64,000 nt of DNA. Source: Thiodiazotropha sp050305635. GTDB taxonomy: Bacteria; Pseudomonadota; Gammaproteobacteria; Chromatiales; Chromatiaceae. Position numbers and translations under genes: made by a program. Each line of letters opens with the position of its first letter. Positions within the stretch are counted from its first letter, which is position 1. Positions 1-8,394 of the stretch are shown here, one piece after another. The notes under the pieces are model-generated. The model had not been told where the DNA came from and searched no databases. It saw only the letters and a list, made by a program, of their open reading frames with translations. The stretch lies in NCBI GenBank assembly GCA_050305635.1, contig JBNLFS010000050.1, forward strand, positions 31,508 through 95,507, read 5' to 3'.

Positions 1-1997
1 AAAAGGCCCTGCCATCCGCTCTCGAAGACCGCGCCGCCAGTGACGGAATCCTCTGGCGTGAGCTGCAGCAGAAACAATCCACAGGCTACCAACTGAATCG
101 CAAAGGCCGGTACAAGATACCGATACCGGGCAAGACGCAATCCGATATAGAGTGTAACCAGTCCCGCCAACGCCCAGACCATCACGCCGCTATCAAGGGA
201 GAACAACAGCGCCGGCAGAAGATAGAGCATGCCGAAACCGACCAACACCAGCAACCAGTCAACCGATTGACACCCTCGCCACACAGGCCCATCACTGCGC
301 ATCACCCGATCATGACTGAACAGCAGAGCCAGTCCGATCATCAGCGCGCTCAGATAGGCGCCCTGCAACACCGTCTGCTCGCCGAGGGACAAGGTGGGCA
401 GAAAGGCCATGACCGCCCCACCCTGCAACAACAGCGCAAACAACCGGGAAAGGGTCCTGTGCTGACGCAGTGAGACCCAATAGATACCCGCGCCTTCCAC
501 AGCCCAGATAGCCGAGGTCCACTGAGCATCCAGAGCCAGCGGCACGCTGAGCGTGCCGAAAATCACCCCCAACGCCAGATAGACTTCCACCAGCAGGTTC
601 CGCACCCTGTCCATGCGACGCCATAGCACCATGGCCAGTCCCAGATAGAACAAACCCATCAGCATGGCGCTGTAGGCAGGCCCCAGCTCGAAGCGGGAAA
701 CGATGGCATACTGCATGCCAAACCCTACCAGCGGCGGACCAAACATCAGCGTGGCGTCGATGTAATCGGTGCGCCCTGCCGCCCAGCGCATCAAAGCGGT
801 AAGCGTCGCATCAGGCGGCGCATCGCTGTCCTGTCTCAATTTGCGATGCGCAAACAGCAGACCGATAAACACATACAACAGGAACAAGAGCACCAGAAAC
901 AGCTCAGTCTGTAGCCAAAGTTCCGGCTGGTAGTACCGCAGCCCCCACCAGAGACCGATGCTGAAAGTACCGATGAAACCGACTAGATTGAGCGGCCTCC
1001 AGGCCTTATGCCAGGCCACGCCCACAATACCGAGATTGAGCAACAGATAATAACTGAAGAGGGACAGGTGATTGTCTACCGCAGTCAACAGTGGCACGGC
1101 AAAACCGCCTGCCGTGCAGACCAGCGCAAGCGCCAGGGCGTTCTGCGCCACCGCCAGCACGGTGGCACAGATCACCACCACCAACAGCAGGGAGAAAGCC
1201 ATGAGCGGAGACAGCAACTGATGCAGATGGAGCGCCGCAAATACCGTCAGATAGAGCACGGCCACACCACCCCCCTGAAGGGAGAGCGCATAAGCCGTAT
1301 TCTTCAACCGCAGCCGCCAACCGATCAGCAGCAGAACCAGGGCCACCGCCGCCACGCCCACATAGCGGAATTCGATCGGCACGGTTATCCGCTCCGCGGC
1401 ATAACGCAGGAGAAAGGCCAGACCAAGAAACAGAAGCAGAAGTCCCACTTTCAACAGTGGGTTACCGGCCATCAGCCAAGCTCGCGCCGCGGTCACACCG
1501 CGCTGCAGCAGGTTCGGCGGACGCTGCGTTGAAGTCCTTGCGGGCGGCTCAGACCGTTGAGTCGAAAGGGCCTCTTCGGCCAAAGCCGATTCAGTATCCG
1601 GCACGATGGCATCGAGCTGCTGAACCACATATTCCAGATCAAGCGTCAGCGCTTCATCATCCAACACCGTCTCAGATATCGGCTCACGGACGACCCTTTC
1701 CTGCGAGGGTTCTTCTCCGGCGAAAGAGGCCTCAGAATCGAACCGTTCATCCTGCCGCCCCTCCTCGTCCGACTCTGGTGATACCGCAGCATCCCCCGGT
1801 TGCTCAGCATCACCCTGCAGCCTTTCGCGCAGTGCCTCCAGGCCCTGCTCCAGGGCCGTCAGCCGCTTTTGCTGCTTATAGCGAGAGATAATAAGGGCGA
1901 CAACCGCCCCCATTAGCGAGAATAGGACAACGCCTTCTTCCGATGAGGTGAGCACACTACCCAGAATGAATCCGAATAGGGCAAATAGCCACTCCAT
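1..1997 (-). CDS. DUF2339 family polytopic membrane protein (3' end outside window)
   Basis: The reading frame opens at an ATG at 1997 and runs off the left edge after 665 codons, so the C-terminus is missing. Residues 1-40 form a hydrophobic segment followed by a basic stretch. A coiled-coil-like and acidic linker rich in Glu, Asp and Gln follows to about residue 165. From about residue 175 onward the chain is an almost unbroken series of transmembrane helices. This layout (N-terminal helix, charged linker, more than 15 membrane helices) is typical of DUF2339 proteins, large inner-membrane proteins of unknown function. It is divergent from fabA, with about 270 bp between them. The family call rests on architecture and helix pattern and no biochemical role can be assigned. 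Confidence 0.75.
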   Translation of the reverse strand, partial: MEWLFALFGFILGSVLTSSEEGVVLFSLMGAVVALIISRYKQQKRLTALEQGLEALRERLQGDAEQPGDAAVSPESDEEGRQDERFDSEASFAGEEPSQERVVREPISETVLDDEALTLDLEYVVQQLDAIVPDTESALAEEALSTQRSEPPARTSTQRPPNLLQRGVTAARAWLMAGNPLLKVGLLLLFLGLAFLLRYAAERITVPIEFRYVGVAAVALVLLLIGWRLRLKNTAYALSLQGGGVAVLYLTVFAALHLHQLLSPLMAFSLLLVVVICATVLAVAQNALALALVCTAGGFAVPLLTAVDNHLSLFSYYLLLNLGIVGVAWHKAWRPLNLVGFIGTFSIGLWWGLRYYQPELWLQTELFLVLLFLLYVFIGLLFAHRKLRQDSDAPPDATLTALMRWAAGRTDYIDATLMFGPPLVGFGMQYAIVSRFELGPAYSAMLMGLFYLGLAMVLWRRMDRVRNLLVEVYLALGVIFGTLSVPLALDAQWTSAIWAVEGAGIYWVSLRQHRTLSRLFALLLQGGAVMAFLPTLSLGEQTVLQGAYLSALMIGLALLFSHDRVMRSDGPVWRGCQSVDWLLVLVGFGMLYLLPALLFSLDSGVMVWALAGLVTLYIGLRLARYRYLVPAFAIQLVACGLFLLQLTPEDSVTGGAVFESGWQGL

Positions 1998-2264
1998 GCC
2001 GAAACATCTCCTGTATTCAAGAAGTAACAATGGCCACCACCGCACCTTTCACCCAGGGTCGGGATGTCGCTGTCCGGGAATATCCGGCACAGCAGTATAG
2101 CGAATCAGTCTCAGAATACCTTGTTTCAGGACAATTCCGATTCAGTATCGAATGCACCCGATCCGCTCCCATGCCCCAAACGGCGCGATTTGACACTCTC
2201 AGCCTATGCAGGGAAACTAAGTCGCTTTTCAGACTTCGGCCCCCATTCGCAAAGAGGCGTACCC

Positions 2265-2780
2265 ATGACCCGACAAAACTCCTTCAATCACGATGAGCTG
2301 TTGCAGTGCGGCCGAGGAGAGATGTTCGGTCCCGGTAACGCGCAACTGCCCACTCCCAACATGTTGATGCTCGATCGGGTGGTTAAGATCAACGACGAGG
2401 GTGGCAGCAATGGAAAAGGGGAGATTCTGGCGGAGCTGGACATCAATCCCGATCTGTGGTTTTTCGACTGCCACTTCCCCGGCGACCCGGTGATGCCGGG
2501 CTGTCTGGGCCTGGATGCCATGTGGCAGCTGGTCGGTTTCTTTCTCGCCTGGATCGGCAATCCGGGGCACGGTCGCGCTCTGGGCGTGGGCGAGGTCAAA
2601 TTCACCGGTCAGGTGCTGCCCACGGCCAAGTTGGTGACCTATCACATCGACATCAAACGGGTGATCACCCGTAAGCTGGTGCTGGGCGTGGCGGACGGTG
2701 TCATGAAAGTGGACGGACGGGAGATCTACAGCGCCAAGGATCTGCGCGTGGGCCTGTTCACCTCCACCGAAAATTTCTGA
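2265..2780 (+). CDS. fabA: 3-hydroxydecanoyl-[ACP] dehydratase/isomerase FabA
   Basis: FabA dehydrates 3-hydroxydecanoyl-ACP and isomerises trans-2 to cis-3-decenoyl-ACP, the branch point of anaerobic unsaturated fatty acid synthesis in the cytoplasm. The 171-residue product is close to the E. coli length (172). The active-site block WFFDCHFPGDPVMPGCLGLD places His70 and Asp84 at exactly the E. coli positions. The start at 2265 is chosen because AGAGG lies just upstream and the N-terminus then matches the family; a longer frame opening at 2064 adds 67 unrelated residues. The usual partner fabB is not adjacent. Next downstream is an unrelated aldolase/dehydrogenase. Confidence 0.96.
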   Translation: MTRQNSFNHDELLQCGRGEMFGPGNAQLPTPNMLMLDRVVKINDEGGSNGKGEILAELDINPDLWFFDCHFPGDPVMPGCLGLDAMWQLVGFFLAWIGNPGHGRALGVGEVKFTGQVLPTAKLVTYHIDIKRVITRKLVLGVADGVMKVDGREIYSAKDLRVGLFTSTENF

Positions 2781-2946
2781 TTCACCCACACTGCCTGACT
2801 TGATTCCCCACGTACCCTTCGGTTATTTACACAACCTGACATCCGGCAATTCAGGCGGTATGCAATCCCAGCCACCGGAGAGTCTGTTGCATACTCGCAG
2901 CAACGCCATCGGGCATGGGGATCAATCTGTGGTGGGACGAGAATAG

Positions 2947-4914
2947 ATGAAAAGTCGCTGGAATCAGCAGGCCGCGGACGTCTGCCAGAATGAACTCGCA
3001 CTGCGGGTCTACAGCTCCCGGCTGCTGGGCTCGGATCCCTGCCTGGTGCTGCACGGCGGCGGCAATACCTCGCTCAAGGCCAGCCTGACAGACCTGTTTG
3101 GTGATGAACAGTCCGTACTCTACGTCAAAGGCAGTGGCTGGGACCTGGCCAGCATCGAAGCGGAAGGGTTTACCCCCCTGCGAATGGATCATCTGTTGCG
3201 CTTGGCGCAACTCGAACGTCTCAGTGACAGCGAGATGGTCAATCAGCTGAAAACCCACCAGATCCGTGCCAATGCGCCCGCCGCTTCCGTGGAATCGATC
3301 CTGCACGCCTGCCTGCCCTATACCTATGTGGATCACACCCACGCCGACGCCATTGTCACCCTGAGCAACACCCCCTCGGGGATGCAGAGGATCCGCGATC
3401 TCTATCAGGACCGAGTGGTGATCATTCCCTATGTGATGCCCGGCTTCGACCTGGCCCGACAGGTTGCCCAACAGTTTTCCCGGGAGGCCCATGAAGGCAC
3501 CCTGGGCATGGTGTTGATGAACCATGGCCTGTTCACCTTCGGCGCGACCGCCCGGGAATCCTATGAGCGGATGATTCAGTTGGTGGACGAGGCGGAGGAG
3601 GCGCTCCGGCATGCCGGTGCCTGGACATTGTCTTTGTCCCACACGCTACCCGACCCACAACCACGCACCCTGGCGCGACTGCGGCGTGAAATTTCGGACG
3701 TGGCCGGCTTTCCCGTCATCATGCGCAGCCACCGCACCCCCGAGGATCTGGCCTTCTGCCAACGCCCTGATTTGGATGAAATCTCACAGCGCGGCCCGGC
3801 CACCCCCGATCATGTGTTGCGTACCAAGCAGAAACCCATGCTCGGCACCGAGGTCATCGAATACGTCGGGGCCTATCAACGCTATTTCGAACGGCATGCC
3901 CCCAATGCACGCACCCCGGTGGAGATGCTCGATCCCGCGCCCCGGGTGGTGCTGGATCCGCAACTGGGGCTGTTGAGCATCGGCGCCACCAGCCGGGATG
4001 CGGGTATCGTGGCGGATATCTACCGCCATACCCTGCAGATCATCCAGCGGGCTGAAAAGCTCGAAAGCTGGCAGGCTCTCGATGACCCGCAGATTTTCGA
4101 TGTGGAGTACTGGGAGCTGGAACAGGCCAAACTCATCCGCAACAAACGGGCTCCCGAACTTCAGGGTGAGGTCGCTCTGGTCACCGGCGCCGCCTCGGGG
4201 ATTGGTCAGGCCTGTGTCAGCGCGCTGCTGCAGCGTGGTGCCGCGGTGGTGGGACTGGACCGTAATCCGGCGATCATCGCCCAATCCCTGAACGAGGGTT
4301 TTCTCGGGATTCAATGCGACGTCACCGACCGGCTTGCCGTGAAGCAGGCCCTGGAGCAGACCCTGCTGAACTTCGGCGGTCTGGACATGTTGATTCTGAA
4401 TGCGGGAATGTTCCCGAAAAGCTGTCCGGTGGCGGAACTCGAGGACGAAGCCTGGCGCCAGGTGATGCAGGTCAACCTGGATGCCAACCTGATCCTGTTG
4501 CGGGAGTCACACCCCTACCTGAAGCAGGCATCCCGATATGGCCGGGTGGTGATCATCGGTTCGAAGAACGTACCCGCGCCGGGGCAGGGCGCAGCGGCCT
4601 ATTCCGCCTCCAAGGCCGCACTCAACCAGTTAGCCCGGGTGGTGGCGCTGGAATGGGCCTCGGACGGCATCCGGGTCAACAGCCTGCACCCGGACGCGGT
4701 GTTCGACACCGGCATCTGGACGACGGATGTTCTGGAAAACCGGGCCCGGCACTACGGCCTGTCCGTTGCGGAATACAAAAAGCGCAATCTGCTGGGGTGT
4801 GAAATATCCCGTCAGGATGTGGCTGAACTGGCCGCGGATCTGTGCGGGCCGAGCTTCGCCAAAACCACGGGCGCGCAAATCCCCATCGATGGCGGCAACG
4901 ATCGGGTGATCTGA
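2947..4914 (+). CDS. Bifunctional class II aldolase / short-chain dehydrogenase fusion
   Basis: A 655-residue two-domain protein. Residues about 1-230 form a class II aldolase/adducin domain: an N-terminal GGGNTS sugar-phosphate-binding motif and HTHADA, whose histidines would bind the metal. After a linker, residues about 405-655 are a short-chain dehydrogenase: Rossmann VTGAASGIG, NAG, and catalytic YSASK. Such fusions occur in sugar degradation (rhamnose and related deoxysugars), where a ketose phosphate is cleaved and the aldehyde oxidised. No kinase, isomerase or transporter for a sugar is next to it, so the substrate is unknown. It stands alone between fabA and a convergent oxyR. The start ATG at 2947 lies after a GGGACGAGAA stretch, a modest ribosome site. 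Confidence 0.85.
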   Translation: MKSRWNQQAADVCQNELALRVYSSRLLGSDPCLVLHGGGNTSLKASLTDLFGDEQSVLYVKGSGWDLASIEAEGFTPLRMDHLLRLAQLERLSDSEMVNQLKTHQIRANAPAASVESILHACLPYTYVDHTHADAIVTLSNTPSGMQRIRDLYQDRVVIIPYVMPGFDLARQVAQQFSREAHEGTLGMVLMNHGLFTFGATARESYERMIQLVDEAEEALRHAGAWTLSLSHTLPDPQPRTLARLRREISDVAGFPVIMRSHRTPEDLAFCQRPDLDEISQRGPATPDHVLRTKQKPMLGTEVIEYVGAYQRYFERHAPNARTPVEMLDPAPRVVLDPQLGLLSIGATSRDAGIVADIYRHTLQIIQRAEKLESWQALDDPQIFDVEYWELEQAKLIRNKRAPELQGEVALVTGAASGIGQACVSALLQRGAAVVGLDRNPAIIAQSLNEGFLGIQCDVTDRLAVKQALEQTLLNFGGLDMLILNAGMFPKSCPVAELEDEAWRQVMQVNLDANLILLRESHPYLKQASRYGRVVIIGSKNVPAPGQGAAAYSASKAALNQLARVVALEWASDGIRVNSLHPDAVFDTGIWTTDVLENRARHYGLSVAEYKKRNLLGCEISRQDVAELAADLCGPSFAKTTGAQIPIDGGNDRVI

Positions 4915-5040
4915 CCGCTCCCTTGTGATGCTTGCGCCTCTTAAGGTTCTCGCATGTCTCGTTTCCGTGCTCCGCGTGGGAATGACCGATAATCGGTATT
5001 ATCCTCTCCAATGCCTTGGTTTGCAGGGCCAATCTATCTC

Positions 5041-5118
5041 ACCACGAAGGACACGAAGGATCGATTCGAGCGTTCATCAAATTCCACCCTTCGTGCGCTT
5101 CGTGTTCTTCGTGGTTAA
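5041..5118. repeat. CACGAAG intergenic repeat, copy 1
   Basis: An imperfect inverted repeat. The left arm is ACCACGAAGGACACGAAGG. The right arm, read on the minus strand, is a run of three 9-nt CACGAAGNN units. The arms would fold into a long hairpin. A degraded second copy lies at 58241-58302, sharing the inner GATCGAT-type spacer, GCGTTCATTA/CA and ATTCCACCCTTCGTG. Both copies lie between convergent genes. The rest of 4915-5296 has only the palindrome and hairpin listed separately. A 94-codon ORF reading through this repeat is not considered real. Confidence 0.8.
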
Positions 5119-5181
5119 CAATTCAGCGCCATGGGAGTCCTGTGTATTGTCCGTAGGACCAAAGCTCCAATCAGTAAGAAT

Positions 5182-5196
5182 TGGAACATTGTTCCA
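5182..5196. other. Perfect 15-bp palindrome
   Basis: TGGAACATTGTTCCA is a perfect 6-3-6 inverted repeat, the size of a dimeric operator. It lies between the 3' ends of two convergent genes, not at a promoter I can recognise, so a regulatory role is doubtful. It may belong to a decayed repeat. Confidence 0.3.
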
Positions 5197-5214
5197 GGAT
5201 CGCACTTGAAATAT

Positions 5215-5254
5215 CCCGATTACCCAGCATGATCAGCCAGGCTGGGTAATCGGG
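5215..5254 (-). terminator. Probable terminator hairpin of oxyR
   Basis: A perfect 14-bp inverted repeat, CCCGATTACCCAGC and its complement, with a 12-nt loop. It lies 43 nt downstream of the oxyR stop. The minus-strand T-tract after the stem is weak (ATATTTC), so it could also act as a bidirectional end for the convergent aldolase gene. Confidence 0.6.
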
Positions 5255-5296
5255 CTGCCTTATATATGACTCGTCCCAGCGAATCTCGACAGCCGC

Positions 5297-6247
5297 CTAA
5301 GCCTGCATCAGTTCCAACTCTTCGTTTTCCGCCATGACCACACCCCGAATCGGGCAGGCATTCACCGAATCGGCAAACAACTCCACCGCCAGGGGACGGG
5401 GAAAGCTCTTGCGCCAGGCGAGGGCGACGCGACGCTGGTGCGGCTTGCCCGCAATGGGACGGGTGGTGAGCAGATTCCAGCAGGAGTGCTGACTGCCGAC
5501 AGCGGAATCGGGAATCACGGAAATACCGATGCCACTGGCAACCATGTAGCAGATGGTTTCCAGGGAACCACCTTCCAGGCTTTTTTTGATGGTGTCTCCG
5601 TTGGCGGTATGCAGACATCCCGGACAGATTTTTTTCACCTGCTCACGGAAACAGTGGCCCGGACCGAGTAACAGCACCTCTTCCCGTTCCAGCTGCGAGA
5701 TCTCGATACTGTCCTGAGCAGTCAACACATGCTGGTTCGGCAACAACACCGAAAAGGACTCGTCGTAGAGCGGGCGGGTAACGATACCGGGTTCATCATA
5801 GGGCAGCGAGACAATCACCACATCCAGCTCCCCCTGCTTGAGCTGCTCGGTCAGCACCGAGGTCATCTGCTCACGAATGATGAGGCTCATTTTCGGCGCC
5901 CGTTGATGCAGTACCGGGATCAGCTGGGGAAACAGGTAGGGTCCCACGGTGGGAATGGCTCCGACCCGCAAGGGACCGGCCAGTTGATCCACGCTCTGGT
6001 TGGCGAGTTGGCGGATCATCCCGGCTTCTTCCAGCACCCGCTGCGCCTGGGCCACGATCCGCTCTCCCGCGGCGGTGAGGCTGACCTCCCCCTGACCGCG
6101 CTCGAACAAGCCGACTCCCAATTCCTCCTCGAGCTTTTTCACCGCCACGCTGAGCGTGGGCTGACTGACGAAACAGGCCTCGGCGGCATGTCCGAAATGC
6201 CGCTTTTGGGCAACCGCAACAATGTATCGAAGTTCGTTGAGGGTCAT
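5297..6247 (-). CDS. oxyR: Hydrogen-peroxide-responsive LysR regulator OxyR
   Basis: OxyR activates catalase, peroxidase and iron-control genes after a disulfide forms under peroxide stress. The 316-residue protein has an N-terminal winged helix-turn-helix (residues 1-60, with HFGHAAEACFVSQPTLS) and a LysR substrate domain. The redox cysteines Cys199 (in GPGHCF) and Cys208 (KKICPG) fall at the same residue numbers as in E. coli, which separates it from other LysR proteins. No catalase or peroxiredoxin gene adjoins it. It is divergent from cpdA, with a 194-bp shared upstream region, and convergent with the aldolase fusion. Confidence 0.94.
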   Translation of the reverse strand: MTLNELRYIVAVAQKRHFGHAAEACFVSQPTLSVAVKKLEEELGVGLFERGQGEVSLTAAGERIVAQAQRVLEEAGMIRQLANQSVDQLAGPLRVGAIPTVGPYLFPQLIPVLHQRAPKMSLIIREQMTSVLTEQLKQGELDVVIVSLPYDEPGIVTRPLYDESFSVLLPNQHVLTAQDSIEISQLEREEVLLLGPGHCFREQVKKICPGCLHTANGDTIKKSLEGGSLETICYMVASGIGISVIPDSAVGSQHSCWNLLTTRPIAGKPHQRRVALAWRKSFPRPLAVELFADSVNACPIRGVVMAENEELELMQA

Positions 6248-6441
6248 GATCTATATTTTAGACCCATGGATAGAAAAATTTAATAGAGACAAAAAATGTT
6301 AACACTTCAACAGAAAACAGGACCGGATATGGAATAAATTGTAAGTTTAGGACATAGAAGCAAATATCCGTTTTAGCTTTGGCGAAACCTGAACTACTAT
6401 AATGGCAGGATGATGATCCTGCTGGGGCCTGGAGAATCACA

Positions 6442-7320
6442 TTGCTCGTCAGCTTGAAAAACCGAAAGATGAACCGCTCTATGAGTAGCCGTCCCGATGA
6501 CAATTCAAACGACCTCCAGCAATTCCCCGCTGACGGCTTGAAAGTCCTGCAGATCACGGACAGCCATCTCTACGCGGATCCATCCCGTTGCCTGCTGGGG
6601 ATCAATACCCTGGAAACCTTCGACCAGATTCTGGCCCAGTCCCTTCAGGAGACCGGCATCCCCGATCTGCTGGTGGCCACCGGGGATCTGGTGCACGACG
6701 CGTCGGAAACCGGATACAAGCGCCTGCTGGGACGTTTCAAGCTGACGGAGATTCCCACCTATTGCCTGCCCGGGAATCACGACCTGCCCGCACGCATGAA
6801 ACAGCTGCTCAACCAGGACAATGTTCACTATATCCCCAGCGTGCAGGCCAAGGGCTGGTCGCTGATCTTCCTCGACTCCACGATTGCGGACGAGGACGGG
6901 GGAAGAATCGACGCGGAACAGTTGAACCTGCTCTCCGTGCTGCTCGAATCCCATCCCGACAAGCACACTCTGATCTGCATGCATCACCATCCGCTGCCGG
7001 TGGGCAGTCAATGGATGGATACCATGGTGCTGGAGAATCCCACCCCCTTTTTCGATCTGATCCAGCGTCATCCCCAGGTCAGGGGCATACTCTGCGGGCA
7101 TATCCACCAGAATTTTGAAACCACCTATCAGGGCCTGAAAATTCTCGGCTCACCCTCGACCTGTGTACAGTTCGCCGCGGGTGAGGACAACTTTTCCATC
7201 GACCCCACACCTCCGGGGTACCGCTGGTTGAGCCTGCAGCCCAATGGGGAGATTCTCAGCGGCGTGCGCTCGATGCCTGAGATTCCCTCGGGGCTCGATC
7301 TGGCCTCCATGGGCTACTGA
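6442..7320 (+). CDS. cpdA: 3',5'-cyclic AMP phosphodiesterase CpdA
   Basis: A class III metallophosphoesterase predicted to hydrolyse cAMP in the cytoplasm. All metal-ligand motifs of the family are present in order: DSH, GDLV, GNHD, the HHH cluster in CMHHHP, and GHIH. The length (292 residues or slightly less) fits CpdA. Start choice: TTG at 6442 has GGAGA six bases upstream, while in-frame ATGs at 6469 and 6481 have poor ribosome sites; the true start could be any of the three. A TATAAT at 6398-6403 is a possible -10 element, with no good -35, so the promoter may need an activator. Confidence 0.88.
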   Translation: MLVSLKNRKMNRSMSSRPDDNSNDLQQFPADGLKVLQITDSHLYADPSRCLLGINTLETFDQILAQSLQETGIPDLLVATGDLVHDASETGYKRLLGRFKLTEIPTYCLPGNHDLPARMKQLLNQDNVHYIPSVQAKGWSLIFLDSTIADEDGGRIDAEQLNLLSVLLESHPDKHTLICMHHHPLPVGSQWMDTMVLENPTPFFDLIQRHPQVRGILCGHIHQNFETTYQGLKILGSPSTCVQFAAGEDNFSIDPTPPGYRWLSLQPNGEILSGVRSMPEIPSGLDLASMGY

Positions 7321-7349
7321 TCAAGCCGGTTCCTCTAGGGCCTGTACTA

Positions 7350-7488
7350 CAGGCTGTTGAAATTCGCTCAGACGCGTACGAGACAAGGCGGAATTCGCCG
7401 AAAAAGCGCAATTTACTGAAGTAAATGAGCATGTTGAGGCGAATTTCAACCCAGGATCGTACCGTCTGAATAGCATTTCAACAGCCTG
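7350..7488. mobile_element. MITE-like element with terminal inverted repeats
   Basis: A 139-bp segment bounded by perfect 14-bp inverted ends, CAGGCTGTTGAAAT at 7350-7363 and its complement at 7475-7488. The similarity continues inward imperfectly for about 32 bp on each side (through CAGACG and GTACGA). The interior, with GGCGGAATTCGCC and GGCGAATTTCAAC, adds more pairing. It has no coding capacity and lies between the convergent cpdA and sfsA genes. I did not see a clear target-site duplication. A similar GGCTGTTGAAA motif is common in gammaproteobacterial repeats, but this is recollection only. Confidence 0.65.
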
Positions 7489-7511
7489 CCAGCCCGATCC
7501 TGAGCGGATCT

Positions 7512-8222
7512 TCAGGACAGCATCACCGGAATCTCCTCACCCACGCTCATCGATGTCCCGTCGTGGACGATCCGCAAAGCGATCACTTCAACCCCCGCTT
7601 CCCGTATCACCCGCCGAAGGGTCTCCCCATAGCCGGGATCGATCTCGTCCGCCGGCGCGAACAGCCGACCCTCGGGACGGTTCAGGGCATACACCATCAC
7701 CCCCCGACAACCCTGGGCACAGGCCTCGGCCAGGGTCTCCAGGTGCTTTCTTCCGCGCTGGGTCACCGCGTCTGGAAAACACAACCGATCCCCCTGCCAC
7801 AGGGTCACATTCTTGACCTCCACCCAGGCATCGGCGCGATCCCCGCCGCTGAGCAGAAAATCGAACCGGGATCTGTCCCGAATACCGTTGAAGGTCACCT
7901 CCCGACGCACCTGAGGATATCCCCGCAGGCATTTGATCAGCCCGAGTTTCAATCCCTCCTCGATTACCGGGTTGGTTCGCCCCGTATGCACACCGATCCA
8001 ACCCTGCCCCATATCGACCCGTTCCAAGGTCCAGGCCAGCTTCCGCTTTGGGTTGTCGCTATGGCTCAGTTGCACCGGGGCCTGGGGAGCCCAGCAACCG
8101 GCCATGGATCCGGTGTTCGGACAATGGGCGGTGACCTGTTCACCATTTTCGAGCACCACGTCCGCGAGAAATCGCTGGTAGCGCCTGAGAATCCTTGCGT
8201 GGGTCAGAGGTGGCAACTGCAT
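7512..8222 (-). CDS. sfsA: Sugar fermentation stimulation protein SfsA
   Basis: The 236-residue protein matches the length of SfsA. It has an N-terminal OB-like part with the family stretch CPNTGSM, then a PD-(D/E)XK nuclease-like core with RSRFDFLL and WVEVKNVTL, where the Asp, Glu and Lys occupy the nuclease-core positions. SfsA was named for a weak effect on maltose gene expression in E. coli and binds DNA; its real role is not settled. It stands alone, convergent with cpdA and divergent from the Sgp-like gene. Confidence 0.92.
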   Translation of the reverse strand: MQLPPLTHARILRRYQRFLADVVLENGEQVTAHCPNTGSMAGCWAPQAPVQLSHSDNPKRKLAWTLERVDMGQGWIGVHTGRTNPVIEEGLKLGLIKCLRGYPQVRREVTFNGIRDRSRFDFLLSGGDRADAWVEVKNVTLWQGDRLCFPDAVTQRGRKHLETLAEACAQGCRGVMVYALNRPEGRLFAPADEIDPGYGETLRRVIREAGVEVIALRIVHDGTSMSVGEEIPVMLS

Positions 8223-8394
8223 GGCATGAATTCGATGGGAATATGGTTTGTCTGTGATTCCGATGTATTATCTAAAAGAGACCCGATGAAACCGAACCGC
8301 CGCTGCATGGACAGATACGGTCGCGTCTGGGATACCCGAATCAGGCATTCATCCGGCCGCTGATAATAACGACCATACCAAAGAGGATCCGAGC

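Noticed and set aside
2064..2264. 67-codon N-terminal extension of fabA
   Set aside because: The family start at 2265 has a good AGAGG site and matches the E. coli numbering of His70 and Asp84.
4925..5209. 94-codon ORF after the aldolase fusion
   Set aside because: It reads through the CACGAAG repeat and the palindrome, has no ribosome site and no family resemblance.
6248..6300. OxyR self-binding site of ATAG/CTAT units near oxyR
   Set aside because: ATAG and CTAT words occur in this AT-rich stretch, but the spacing does not follow the four-unit consensus.
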